A DNA stretch of 64,000 bases from Hetaerina americana (taxonomy: Eukaryota > Arthropoda > Insecta > Odonata > Calopterygidae): the NCBI GenBank assembly GCA_022747635.1, contig JAKTNV010000014.1, positions 9,249,110-9,313,109 on the forward strand, read 5' to 3'. Below the pieces are notes generated by a model. That model was not told the origin of the DNA and did not search any database. It saw only the letters and a list, made by a program, of their open reading frames with translations. Each line of letters begins with the position of its first letter. The stretch's first letter is position 1. A program made the translations under genes and the position numbers. Below are positions 11,495-21,337 of this stretch, one piece after another.

Positions 11495-11796
11495 ATACTG
11501 TGGAAATCTGAGAGAAAAAGAAGCCTGAGGACGATTAACTCACAATAAGAAAATATTTCAAAACATTGTGGTAGATAAGTGAAAACAGTTTTGAGCAACT
11601 AAACAGAGGATCCTAGGTTAAAATCCGGGGTAATACCTTCGGATAACTACATCTAAAATACAAAAGATGTGATTTTCTTGGAACTAGAACTTCTTGGAAA
11701 ACAATAGTAGTACAGCTACCACGCCGTTTTGAAATATTTTCTTATTAAAAGTTAATCATCCTCGGGCTTCTTTTTCTCTCAGATTTTCACAATATA
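11495..11796. repeat. Inverted repeat, ~80-bp arms around a tRNA-like SINE
   Basis: Left arm 11495-11574 and right arm 11716-11796 are inverted copies, with shared blocks such as 'aatctgagagaaaaagaag', 'aagaaaatatttcaaaac' and 'gtggtag'. The 141-bp loop between them holds the tRNA-like unit. In the second mariner copy (14.6-16.1 kb) only one arm is present next to the same tRNA-like unit, so the second arm here is an extra inverted duplication. By eye the arms are roughly 85% identical. Confidence 0.8.
11568..11715 (+). repeat. tRNA-derived SINE-like unit
   Basis: The sequence has spacing like an internal RNA polymerase III promoter: an A-box-like 'gtggtagataagtg' (11568-11581) and, about 45 bases on, a B-box-like 'taggttaaaatccgggg' (11614-11630, compare GGTTCAAATCC). 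The second copy at 15,980-16,135 has the better A-box 'tggtagctgagtg'. Both share a downstream body ending in 'caatagta.tacag'. The long arm between the boxes recalls a class II (Ser/Leu-type) tRNA. Without more copies the SINE boundaries remain uncertain. Confidence 0.5.
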
Positions 11797-12734
11797 TTAA
11801 AGAGCCATATGACATCAGTAACTAAAAATGTTATTTCATCAGGCCTTCATGTAGTCATCATCGCCAATGATCAATCACTTGGCCATTGACATAAAAACAA
11901 TTCACAACAATGTACCCAGTTAAGGGGTCTTTAGGCACGTTACGAGCCATATTGACTGAAAATTTGCACATGAGAAAGCTGTGTGCAAGATGGGTCCCGC
12001 GTTTGCTCACACTAGAGCAAACCCAGTGTCGTGAAAATGTTTCAATTGAGTGTTTAGCAAAGTTTCGCAGCAATAGCCTTTGCGCCGTTTCATAACCATG
12101 GATGGAACATGGGTCCATTACTTCACACCCGAGACAAAAACAACAATCTAAACAATGGATTCAAAAGGGAGAACCACCTCCAAAGAAGGCGAAGACCGTT
12201 TCATCTGCAGGCAAGGTCATGGAGTCGGTTTTTTGGGATGTGCGTGGGATAATGTTCATTGACCATCTTGAAAAAGGAAAAAATATCAACGGCGAGTACT
12301 ATTCAAACTTATGAGCGGAGAAATCATGCAAAAGTGGCCGCATTTGGCTAAAAAGAAAGTGTTGTTTCATCAAGACCAGCTCGCGAATTCGTTATTGCAA
12401 TGGCCAAAATCTATGAATTAAAGTTTGAATTTCTACCTAATGCACCCTTTTTGCCAGTTTTAGCTCCCTCAGATTATTTTCTGTTTGCAATCTTGAGAAA
12501 ATGGCTCGTGGGTCAAAGATTTTCCAACCGTGAAGGAGTGATGTTGGCTATTTAGTTAATGGCTATTTTGAGGAGCAAGACAGTTCTTATTATAAAAAGT
12601 GTATCGAACAAATTGAACATCGCTGGGAAAAGTGCATAGAGTTGAAAGGGGGTTATGCTGAAAAATAAATAAATTTTTTCCAAATTGTTTGTGTTTTCTT
12701 TGTTGGGTCAGGTACTTCTGGGATCACCCTCGTA
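11797..12734 (+). mobile_element. mariner transposon, N-terminally truncated and decayed
   Basis: This is a defective mariner. Homology to transposase starts near 11910 with 'LGTLRAILTENLHMRKLCAR' and 'WVPRLLTLEQTQCRENV', the end of the DNA-binding region. Frameshifted pieces then follow: 'MDgTWVHYFTPETK' region, 'GEPPPKKAKTVSSAGKVM' and 'SVFWDVRGIMFIDHLEKGK', the counterpart of 'iTMDETWvhy...kv..SVFWD..GiifiDyl'. The third-Asp block is 'PVLAPSDYFLF'. The C-terminus 'HRWEKCIELKGGYAEK' stops at 12666-12668, allowing for frameshifts. The 3' inverted end, 'tacttctgggatcaccctcg', ends at 12732 and is followed by TA. The first ~90 residues and the 5' inverted end are missing and replaced by the SINE/arm unit. 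It is inactive. Confidence 0.88.
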
Positions 12735-12744
12735 TAGTGGCAGC

Positions 12745-12855
12745 GCATAATACATAAATTACAGGATACGGCAAGGACATAAAAGGAATGGTTGAGTTAA
12801 GTGAAGAAGCTTTTGAAAACAGGCGAGAGTTATTGACAGGCAACTTGGGTAAAGA
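12745..12855 (+). mobile_element. LINE-B C-terminal fragment (part 1)
   Basis: The block 'RDIKRMVELSEEAFENRREL' then 'LTGNLGKDI' aligns with 'RDVRRRIALGNEAFTSRGEL' plus 'MTGTLSKDI' of the copy at 47.6-48.5 kb. It lies directly after the mariner 3' end and is separated from part 2 (13,085) by a palindromic repeat. Confidence 0.75.
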
Positions 12856-12952
12856 TATTGGGAAAAGTTGAGGGATGTCAGACTCAACCTTGTGAAATCG
12901 CGTCTTGAGGAATTAGAAAAACTTCGTAGATTTCACCACAACTTTATTGCGG

Positions 12953-13026
12953 TACGACCGGTTTCATCGCACATGTGACATCTCCTGGTACCTGAAGATG
13001 TCAAATATGTTATCAAACCGGTAGTA
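12953..13026. repeat. Palindromic repeat with 'accggttt' stems
   Basis: Imperfect inverted arms lie at 12953-12988 ('gaccggtttcatcgcaca..gacatctcc') and 12991-13026 ('cctgaagatgtcaaatat..caaaccggtagta'). The arm texture, with 'accggttt' at the outer side and a CTGANGA-type centre, is shared with the palindrome at 49.72-49.87 kb. It interrupts LINE-B sequence, so it is probably a foldback insertion. Confidence 0.65.
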
Positions 13027-13084
13027 TCAAAATTAAAATTTTGTGAAACCTGGATAGTTTTTATAATTTCTACAGGAAAATGAC

Positions 13085-13598
13085 CCGTGGACACTGAGTT
13101 AAAACTATGACCTGTTAAAAGTATGCTACGTGAAAAATGGTCGCTGAGGGAGACAAATAAGCATAGATAGCAGGCCTTTGAGAAGTGGTGACGGATGGAA
13201 ATATAAAATAGACGAAAGGAAAACGAACAGCGGAGTTATGTTCACAATAGAGTAAGAGGGAGAAGAGATTTTGGGAGAAATTCGAAGAAAGGAGGACAGT
13301 GTGTGCAGGAGATATTTAGATGTAATTGGATGCTGAGAAGAGGGTAATTCTGTGATAGCGAGGTAGAGGGAGGAAAGTAATAGACATTTTGGATAAAACT
13401 AAGGGAGGTAGAGAGTATACAGAGATAAAAAAGTATTATTTTAATTAGTAATTCAGGCTTTAAGAAATGTTCGTGTCTCACTAGTTGGGACATGGGGGTG
13501 CATTACTGCGTAGTGTCAGCGTTTATCAAAAGCCTACCCTATCCCGGTATCACTACCCATCCTGATTCTCAATCCCCCAGCTATGCGTATTTTTAGTT
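13085..13598 (+). mobile_element. LINE-B C-terminal and 3' end fragment (part 2)
   Basis: It resumes the LINE-B alignment with 'acgtgaaaaatggtcgctga' (counterpart of 'ETWSLKqED') and 'gcctttgagaagtgg' ('AFEmWvWRRM'). Degraded 3' coding sequence follows, then a 3' untranslated part containing 'aaagcctaccctatcccggta', like the 'aacctacct.aaccgg.aga' of the other 3' ends. Many stops. Confidence 0.65.
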
Positions 13599-13599
13599 T

Positions 13600-14596
13600 A
13601 GAAGAAGACATCTATCTTCCCAGCCCACTACTTTCTCCTAAAATACGGTCTTTAAAATGATTCCAATTTACTCAATGGAACACGTTCGCTTTAAACAAAA
13701 AATCTTGATTATTTTCAGTACTTCTTTCCAAATTTTTTTGGTTTCCACTGCGACATCATTCATTATCCTCTCTTCCCTAAACACAAACTGGTATTCAACC
13801 AAGCAGTGGTTTATCCTCATCTTCGACATTAATCATCAAAGGCCAAAGAATCCTCAATTCTTTGGCCTTCACTATGTACAAAATGAAATCACTCTACCAT
13901 ACGAAAATCTCTTGCTTCCAATATAACCCCAACTCTCTCAGTGAGTATAATTTCCACTTGCTTTCACCAACTTCAATTATTTTGATTCTTTTTCCATCTC
14001 TCAATTTAGTATTTGTGGGTCCAAGCTTTTCCAATAGTATTCCCTTCACATGTAAAAATAGACTACCGAAATGTCTACACAGTTAAGTTCTTCCACTTTG
14101 TCTGAATATCTTTTTATTCGATTAATATATTCCCTGTCTCATCCCTAACAATTAATATTGAAATGAAATAATTGACTTTGTAATTCCACACAAGTCATAA
14201 AGTTACGTCAGAAAGAACAAATTTTAGCAATGAAAATTGTTTATCTTTCGTTCATTTCTTGACAATTCTTTTGCACACTTTTATGTTTAGCGCATTAATC
14301 TAACTCTATAATTTATCCACATCATGGCTCTGCTCTTCTCATTACTTCTTTTAATATTCTTCTTTAAACTTTGTGTTCGCGTTTCCCTATTTTCCCATTT
14401 ATATCTCCTATAGTATAATTGTTCTTGATTCTTTTCGTATTTAACTTCTACAGGATTCAGCATCATAACTTACTGATTTACATTTGCATAGCATTTGTCA
14501 TTCAAATCAGCAAATTATGCTGTCGCACCTTGAATATTGTTTCCTCTGCCATTTCTTATATCCTTTCTATAGTATATTCTCACCGTTCATCCACTA
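13600..14596 (-). mobile_element. Minus-strand LINE relic (endonuclease to RT)
   Basis: Read on the minus strand from 14596, degraded endonuclease pieces include 'VDER' and then 'YTIGDINGKIG' at about 14,415-14,385, the counterpart of 'iiGDfNAkvG'. A linker 'VRDETGNILIE.KDIQTKW' at about 14,150-14,100 matches the 'l.d..G.il.d..eI..rW..yF' segment before RT. Near 13,810 there is 'VEYQFVFREER', matching 'eyQfGFRk.R.T.Da'. Stops and frameshifts are numerous. The element is cut by the mariner 3' end at 14,597. It may be a LINE-B relative, but too little aligns to be sure. Confidence 0.6.
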
Positions 14597-15900
14597 TAGG
14601 TAATCTCAGAAGTACCCGACCCAACAAAGAAAACACAAACATTTTGGAAAAAATGTAATTATTTTTTAACATAATCTCCTTTTAGCTCTATAACCTTTTC
14701 CCAGCGATGTTCAATAAGTTCGATACCCTTTTTACAATAAGAACTGACTTGCTCCTCAAAATAGCCATTAACTGCCGACATCACTTCTTCACAGTCGGAG
14801 AATCTTTGACCACCGTGCCATAGCCACAAAATAAAAATAAGGACTCAAAAAACCAATAAGAAAAAATACTCTTTTTTAAATAGAACCATTATTGATTGGA
14901 ACCAGCTGCCTGGAGGTTTGTTTGAGCCCTTTCCATCCAATTTTAGAAGTTTTAAGTTGAAATGTAAAGTAGCCACTGGGTAATAAACTTCACTGTAGTT
15001 TTGAAAATATTGTTTGTATGTGATGTGGAAGTGTCATTATGTAAAAATATTTTGTCTCTTATCTGTTTTTATGTGTTCGTATGTAATTTTCGTTGTTAGT
15101 AGTTATCTTTGACCTAACCTGACCGTTGCCACCAGGAAATTTGCCTAATTGCAACGTAATTGTGTAAATAAATAAATAAATAAATAAATTTTTCAAGTTT
15201 GCAAAAGGAAAATTATCCAAGGGGGCTAATTCTGGCGAATAGGGTGCATGAGATAGAAATTCAAACTTTAATTCAGGGGTTTTAGCCATTACAACAACGC
15301 ATTTGTAAGCTGGTGCATTGTCTTGATGAAACAACACTTTCTTCTTGGTCAGATACGGCCGCTTTTGCTTGATTTCTACGCTCAAACGTAGCAATAAGTT
15401 TGTATAGTACTCGCCGCTGATAGTTATTCCTTTTTCAAGATAGTCAATGAACATTATCTCACTCACATCCCAAAAAACCGACGCCATAACCTTGCCTGTA
15501 GATGAAACGGTCTTCGCCTTCTTTGGAGGTGGTTTTCCATTTAGAATCCATTGTTTAGATTGCTCTTTTGTCTCGGGTGTGAAGTAATGGACCCATGTTT
15601 CATCCATGGTTATGAAACGGCGCAATAGTTGTTGCTGCGAAACTTTGATGAACACTCAATTGAAACATTTTCACGACACTGGGTTTGCTCTAGTGTGAGC
15701 AAACGCGGCACCCATCTTGCACACAGCTTTCTCATGTGCAAATTATCAGTCAATATGGCTCGTAACGTGCCTAAGGACTCCTTTCCTGGGTACATTAGTT
15801 TGAGATATGTTTTTTTCAATGGCCAAGTGTTTGATCATTGGGGATCATGACTACATGAAGGCCTGATGAAATAGCATTTTTAATTACTGATGCCATATGG
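14597..15900 (-). mobile_element. mariner transposon, 5'-truncated, split by a LINE insertion
   Basis: This mariner is closely related to the copy at 11.8-12.7 kb, in the opposite orientation. The upstream frame (15819-15610) carries 'LGTLRAILTDNLHMRKLCAR' and 'WVPRLLTLEQTQ'. After a frameshift, the frame from 15655 carries 'FITMDETWVHYFTPETKEQ' (first Asp), 'VLFHQDNAPAYK' (second Asp) and 'YSPELAPLDNF' (third Asp). The last two Asp residues are separated by exactly 34 residues, the mariner D,D34D signature. The frame then runs into an inserted LINE tail (15188-14827). Mariner sequence resumes at 14826 and ends with 'IEHRWEKVIELKGDYVKK', stop at 14659-14661, and a 3' end at about 14,599 ('atctcagaagtacccgaccc'). 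The 5' inverted end and the N-terminal ~90 residues are missing. Confidence 0.9.
14827..15188 (+). mobile_element. LINE 3' fragment with (AAAT)n tail, inserted in mariner
   Basis: The fragment interrupts the mariner between 'tgccatagcca' (14826) and 'tttttcaagtttgc' (15189), which are contiguous in the sister mariner. Near 14,890-14,975 it reads 'IDWNQLPGGLFEPFPSNF' then 'FKLKC', the typical CR1/Jockey-like C-terminal 'vrdWNsLPeevv...sl..FK'. It ends in about six AAAT units (15166-15188). The insertion adds an artificial extension to the mariner reading frame on the other strand ('LFIYLFIY'). Confidence 0.85.
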
Positions 15901-16135
15901 CTCACTAGGATATTGTGAAAATCTGAGAGAAAAAGAAGCCCGAGGATGATTAACTTAAAATAAAAAAATATTACAAAACGATGTGGTAGCTGAGTGAAAA
16001 AAGTTTTGAGCAACTAAAAAGAGGGTTCTAGGTTAAAATCCTGGGATATACCTCCGGGTAACTACACCTAAAATACAACCAATACGATATTCTTGAAATT
16101 AGAACTTTAAGGAAAACAATAGTAATACAGGGAGA
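15901..16135 (+). repeat. SINE-like unit plus arm (second copy)
   Basis: This is a homologue of 11495-11715. 'aatctgagagaaaaagaagc' opens it, the A-box-like 'tggtagctgagtg' lies near 15,985 and the B-box-like 'taggttaaaatcctggg' near 16,030. It ends with 'caatagtaatacag' at 16135. It directly abuts the truncated 5' side of the minus-strand mariner, as in the other copy, but without the second inverted arm. Confidence 0.6.
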
Positions 16136-16599
16136 GGAACTGACTTCCTAATCTTAATCTGTATGATTTTACACCGAGTGAACTCCATCCTCAACTGTCA
16201 TACTACATATTCTATGCAGTGGTTCAAAGCAATTACGGCAAAATAAGAGGAGTGAATGTAAGTATCATTTAACGGACGGATTAAATAGCACCTAATTAAA
16301 AGGAACAGGAAACAGTCCGCTTCCAAACTCGCCAAATCATATTTACCTTTCCAAATGTTACTCTACAGGGCATTTTTCATTCTCTTGAACTGCGAATGGG
16401 GAGGTGCTTGAGTATCAACATTGCTGTACATTGTATGATTTACCTTGGCTTGAAAAATCCTCTTTGGAATGTGGTGAACAAATCGTTGAGCAAAGTGTAT
16501 CCGTCCCTAAGCCTTACAAATTTATGATGCTACCAAATGATATGGCACAGTCCTTTAAAAAGGGATATTCATTTTGGATTATTGAATTAATTGGTGCCT
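16136..16599. other. Unrecognised stretch
   Basis: No recognisable gene or repeat. A short open frame at 16404-16610 has no identifiable domain; it may be body sequence of the element whose tail follows. Confidence 0.4.
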
Positions 16600-16735
16600 C
16601 TATTAAATAGGCAGGAAATTGTTTAAAAATTGTGTATCCAAATGTGTTTGGTGGGGCATGTATTCTGTGCCCAAAGTAATCTGCTGTGTAATCACACCCT
16701 GCCATACACCCTAGGGGTGGCTTGTAAGACAATAT
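16600..16735 (+). mobile_element. LINE-A-like 3' tail
   Basis: The last part ('gtaatcacaccctgccatac' followed by 'accctaggggtggcttgtaa') matches the terminal box of LINE-A. Upstream sequence does not obviously align, so this is either a strongly 5'-truncated copy or a related subfamily. Confidence 0.55.
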
Positions 16736-19700
16736 GAATGAAAGTAGCCCATGTAAATGTTATGGGGAATCCCGTGGTAATCAGAAGCGTAGCAGTGCTA
16801 CATAAATCCTCAAACTACTCAAAAACAGTGAACGTCTACGATAGATTCACGTAGGAGAAATTCAATTTTTCAATGATGCATGCAAAGAAGGGAAAATAAA
16901 TCTTTTCATTGTTCCCAAGTAATTAGTCCAATTGAAAGTAGAAAGTTAATAATTGGCCCATAAGAATTGAATTCTCTGTTCAGTATTGCGATACCCTGAA
17001 GGTAGAATATGTTGAGATACTTCCATCTTCCCACTTTTGCAATATTTATTCCACTCGCATATCCGATTCTGCGAATATTTCAGTCATTATTCAAATCATT
17101 CGCGGGGCCTATGACGAAAAACAACGCCATTAAGCGCTTCCTGGAAATCTGCGCCTTGCACCATGGTCTTCCGTGCCCTGATTTCCGAATCGCAAATCCA
17201 TTCCACTCACTCGGACTCAAACTTTAAAAAATTCCATTTTTGCAGGCATAAATAATTTTTATTCGTATATATGCGGGGAAATCTTCATGTAGTAAGGATA
17301 GAAGAGTCCTAATTAGATGTAAAATATCTAAAAATGAATTCCAAGCAGGTGCCCTGATTTTCCTCGTCAAAGAGCTGACTTCTAGTTTAAGTGGTGGCGG
17401 TTTTCCCAGTGGTATTTTGACCCCTATCTGAGGGTTACTTGAGCATTTAAGGTGTAATAATTAACCCGACGAGTAGTAGACGCTTACGCCCCCTCCGCTT
17501 GAAGTCCGGTCTTCTATATCTCCCTGAAATTCCCAGACTCCTAAGAAAGGTATAACAAATTAAATCAACTGTTTTTCGCCTACTTCAACGCTCTCCTACA
17601 CCTAAGGTGCATTATGGCAGCAATCAAATTGCTGCCATAAATAAACTGAATTTCTATGTATTTTGATTCAGAATAGTCGGGTCTATAATACTCATTTATT
17701 TCCAAAACTTTTTGGGATCAGCTCATCACGCCCATAAATTTCTATTGTGCATGGCAATTTGCGTATTTCACTTGTAGGTACTTGTGCATTTCTCTGTTAG
17801 CCTCGTCATTTCTTTCATGTGTCCGCCATCCTAGCTTTATTTATGAACTTCTACCAATTAGTAACGGATCATATTCATAAATTTATCAGCTAATTATTAA
17901 TTAATTAAATTTCTGTAATTTATTTTAACCATAATTTTCTTGCATTAATTAACTGAAATTTAAACGCTTAAAAAGATGAACGCGCCAGCACATGTAAAAT
18001 TTTTTTCAATGCGAAACAAAGACGATTACATTGCCTCTTTTCGAATAATGGTGGTAAATAATCGTGGAAGAAAGGGTCATTATGCCACCGGGAAGATCGC
18101 TGAGAAAATACTCCAGAATAATCTGAATGAAAAAATTAACGAAACTGGATCCAATGTGACGCGCTGTCTTCCTCGCTAAATCTTCAGACTGACCCGATAT
18201 GTGGTGGACGGTCATCGCTTTGCCTAAGCAATTTTAGACGCACGGGGCTCATGAATATTAATACCATTTTTGCGAGCCTCGGAAGCCCACGGTAAAAGCG
18301 TAAATAATGGAACGAAACGGATGCAGTTCTCGCGCAGTTCTTTTCGCTCGCCGTGGGAAAACTACGTTTACATAATTGATACATTTGCACCGCTCGCCTT
18401 ATTTCCCCGTTCCTTTCCCCTCAAACGGTCCCGTATCCGACCACTCTCTCACTGCGAGTGTTTTTCTTTTTGATTTAAAGCGTTTCCGCTCTTTGTCAAG
18501 GCCCTGCGCCGTTTGCATAATAACTCGTCCGTATGACTTTCGCACCGAAGCGGAAAGACTCCTTCGACAGGACTTCCCACGTGACTAGAAGCGGGCTCTT
18601 TAATGTGGAGTATGTTTCCCATAACAACCGGACCCATCTCCGCTTTTCGGGTCAACTTAATTATCATGAAATTAAAATCGCAGCGGTGTCTCGTGAAAAC
18701 TTTATGGAGATTGATTTCGTTTGAAGAAGGCATTATTATAATCAAAGAGATTCCTTCGCTTTGGGTGCTATCACTTTTTAAATTGCCAAATGCATTGTCT
18801 TGAAAAATGTCGTCGGTGACTGGTTCGTTGGTGGGAAGAAACTTGTTCAATTTTCAGATGATAGTTGAAAAATATAAGATAAGGGTCAATAGAATGGACG
18901 AGTTTTGATCAATTTAAATTTAAATTTGATTCAAAGTCATGAAGGAGCATTTCGAAATATTTAATTTTCAAAGCTTAGCCCCCCGTCTCTCTCATATGGT
19001 GAAAATCTGTTGCCCACAAATTTAGCTAGTTGGTATCCTGTTTCATTTTATAATTTTATCGTATAACATGAAAATATTCATGAAAGGTATCTCGTAGTGA
19101 TTCCAAATTCGAGCTGTTTTGGATTCATGATTTACTTATACATGCATGGGAGAGAAAAGTCATCCTTCCTATCAAATTTAACGGTTTTCGAACGAATATA
19201 ATCATTGGACTAAAATCGAGACCGTGAACTAATAATATACATTAAATGTTTGAAATAAACTATTTATTATTTATCGGCTCTTTATAGCAAGTGCGAGCGC
19301 ATTTAAAACTATGAGTATGTATATAATTATAAGCTGCATAGAATTTTAAGGCGTCCTATAATATTTCTACACGAGATGAAACCTCTGAGAGTAGTTCTTT
19401 TCCGTAGGTAGTCTCTTCTTTCACCCCGATAGTCTTCCTTCGACGATGACCTAAAAATCGATCCAAGGCATCTGGGAGCGGCGGATAATCACCGTTTTAA
19501 ATCACAATCAACGGAGGCAGCGAGGGGCGTGTCGGCTTCGAGTCATTTTTTCCTGGCGATCCCGATATCCTTTAACCACCGAGTAACAGACCTGCCCGTC
19601 TCGATGCGGAGGTGGAGAGAGGTTGGGGGTGGGTAGAAGGAGAAGCAATGGGAGCTTAGCCGCCGAAAATCACGGGTATAGAGTAGGAGGGAGGAAGCAA

Positions 19701-20462
19701 GGCAATTTTCTGAAAATCCGAGAAATTCGGGAATTACCGAACGTAAAGGCGTGAGGATGATCAATCCCCTCGGCTCGCATCGCCAAAAGGAACGTGCCAT
19801 TCACCGAAATAGGGGTGGGGAGCAGTGGTCATGATGGAGCCGGAGGCGATAAGGATCGAAATCTAAACTCACCTCTTGGCGATTATGCCGCACTGAAGGG
19901 GGGCTAAGCGTTCATATTAATTCAACGCTTTCTCTCTGTGCTCTCCGTAATGGGCCTCCCAACGTTGCTGTTCCGTTACGTCTCCCACTTCCTAAACTCC
20001 TGTTCCCTCAGGTTTCTTGGGGAATCGGAAGTATCATCGTTTTCGATTCCTCTTCAACCTCACTCACCAATGCACCCTTCCTTATCCTTACCCTTAAGGG
20101 CATGCTTCTTGATTTTCTTCACCAATTACTTTCACTTTTAGCCCAGTCCAGGACCCAGTCGCCTAAGATGATCCTCGAAATCGTCCGCGCCATCATCATT
20201 ATCTTCATCCATACCACTCTTCGTGCCACCTCAGACTTTCTCCCCTTTTACTCTTTTCCTCGAAACGCCCTTAGCCCTCACGAACAATATTATGCATATT
20301 CAATTAAGTCTTTATCTTTTATCGGAGTGCAAAACGAAGAAAATGGAACGGAAGTGGGGGGATTGATGCAGTGTGATGGGGTTGGCAACAATAGGATTGG
20401 CACCACTTAAGAATTAAAAAAACTTTTCTCAGTTGAACATTCGATGAGCATTTAGTGAGAAA
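16736..20462. other. Unrecognised region with CpG-containing patches
   Basis: No coding gene is recognised. Patches around 18,230-18,600 and 19,400-20,000 are richer in CpG than their surroundings. The overlapping short frames on both strands there have no domain signature. 17,870-17,960 is very AT-rich. A small perfect hairpin is listed separately. Confidence 0.45.
17612..17640. repeat. Perfect 12-bp hairpin
   Basis: Arms 'ttatggcagcaa' (17612-17623) and 'ttgctgccataa' (17629-17640) are separated by 'tcaaa'. There is no T-run typical of a terminator. Function unknown. Confidence 0.8.
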
Positions 20463-20507
20463 AATAAGCTTACATGTACGCCATGTGGGCGTACATGTAA
20501 GCTTATT
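20463..20507. repeat. Perfect 20-bp inverted repeat
   Basis: Arms 20463-20482 and 20488-20507 (core 'aagcttacatgtacgcc' and its complement) are separated by 'atgtg'. A third partial copy, 'gtacatgtaagc', follows at 20510-20521. This may be a recent inverted duplication or a foldback element end. Confidence 0.85.
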
Positions 20508-20939
20508 GTGTACATGTAAGCGTGCGAAGAGTATTCGTGAGAACTAGGGGGCTTTTACTCTGAAATAGCTAACTAAACGTTATCTAAGTGTACCCTAATA
20601 AAAGTAGTAGTTTGAATACGTAATTAAAAACATAAATATAAACAGTTAAATAATAAAACTTATTTCTAAGATTATCTTTTCATAAATGTTGGCAAAGAAT
20701 ATAACAGAGATATTTGAGCAAAAGGGTTTCGTGAGTTGCTCTGCATGTATGGACCTAAAGGCGGGATTTCGGTGTTTAGACGAAAGATTTATGGTCTTGG
20801 TAAATTTGAGACGACTTCCATAGAGAGCCTCTTTTTTGAGGTCCATTGAAGGGGGTTCTCAAAACTAATTATATCTTAATTATTATTCATCATCAGCATT
20901 TAAATCCTAGGATTGGTTTACTGCAGCTATTACATTTTA

Positions 20940-21337
20940 CTCTATTCGAATGCTAGGCAAGGCTGCATATTCTAGGGAGAATAATGTGGTTGTTTCCCGT
21001 TGCCTTCCACATCGCAGTACTGCGGCCGATTCCATGCACTTCACTCTCGCCCGCAGCTGAGGCAGCTGATGCCGGGCCGACCCACTCGTTCTGCGCCACC
21101 AGTGCCTAATGGTGAAACTGCTACCTTTCACCAAGGGTCCAGGATAGCTTTTTAGTTGGAGACTCTACGTTATTAGGTTCCGAAGTGCCATCGTTGTGTT
21201 TTTTCTGTTAATCTGTGGTTACCTCGTTCTGAAAAACCATTAACAAACTTTGTCTAAGCTGAAATATTTTCGCCGTTCACGGGGATCGAACCAGCGACCT
21301 GAAGTATTTTTGCGCTTGTGATCTGCTCAATTCCGCC
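20940..21337 (-). repeat. tRNA-headed SINE-like element
   Basis: The minus strand begins with a tRNA-like stretch (21337-21271) that contains a perfect B-box, 'ggttcgatccc', followed by 'cgtgaacggcg', and a weak A-box-like 'ttgagcagatcacaagcgc' about 35 bases earlier. The GC-richer body downstream (about 21140-20940) includes 'ggaaggcaacgggaaacaa'. The 5' tRNA part followed by an unrelated body is the SINE layout. Only one copy lies in the window, so the boundaries and family are not confirmed. The stem pairs of a working tRNA are not preserved. Confidence 0.5.

Noticed and set aside
15059..15655. 198-residue minus frame as an intact gene
   Set aside because: It is a mariner fragment that runs into the antisense (AAAT)n tail of an inserted LINE; N- and C-terminal parts are missing.
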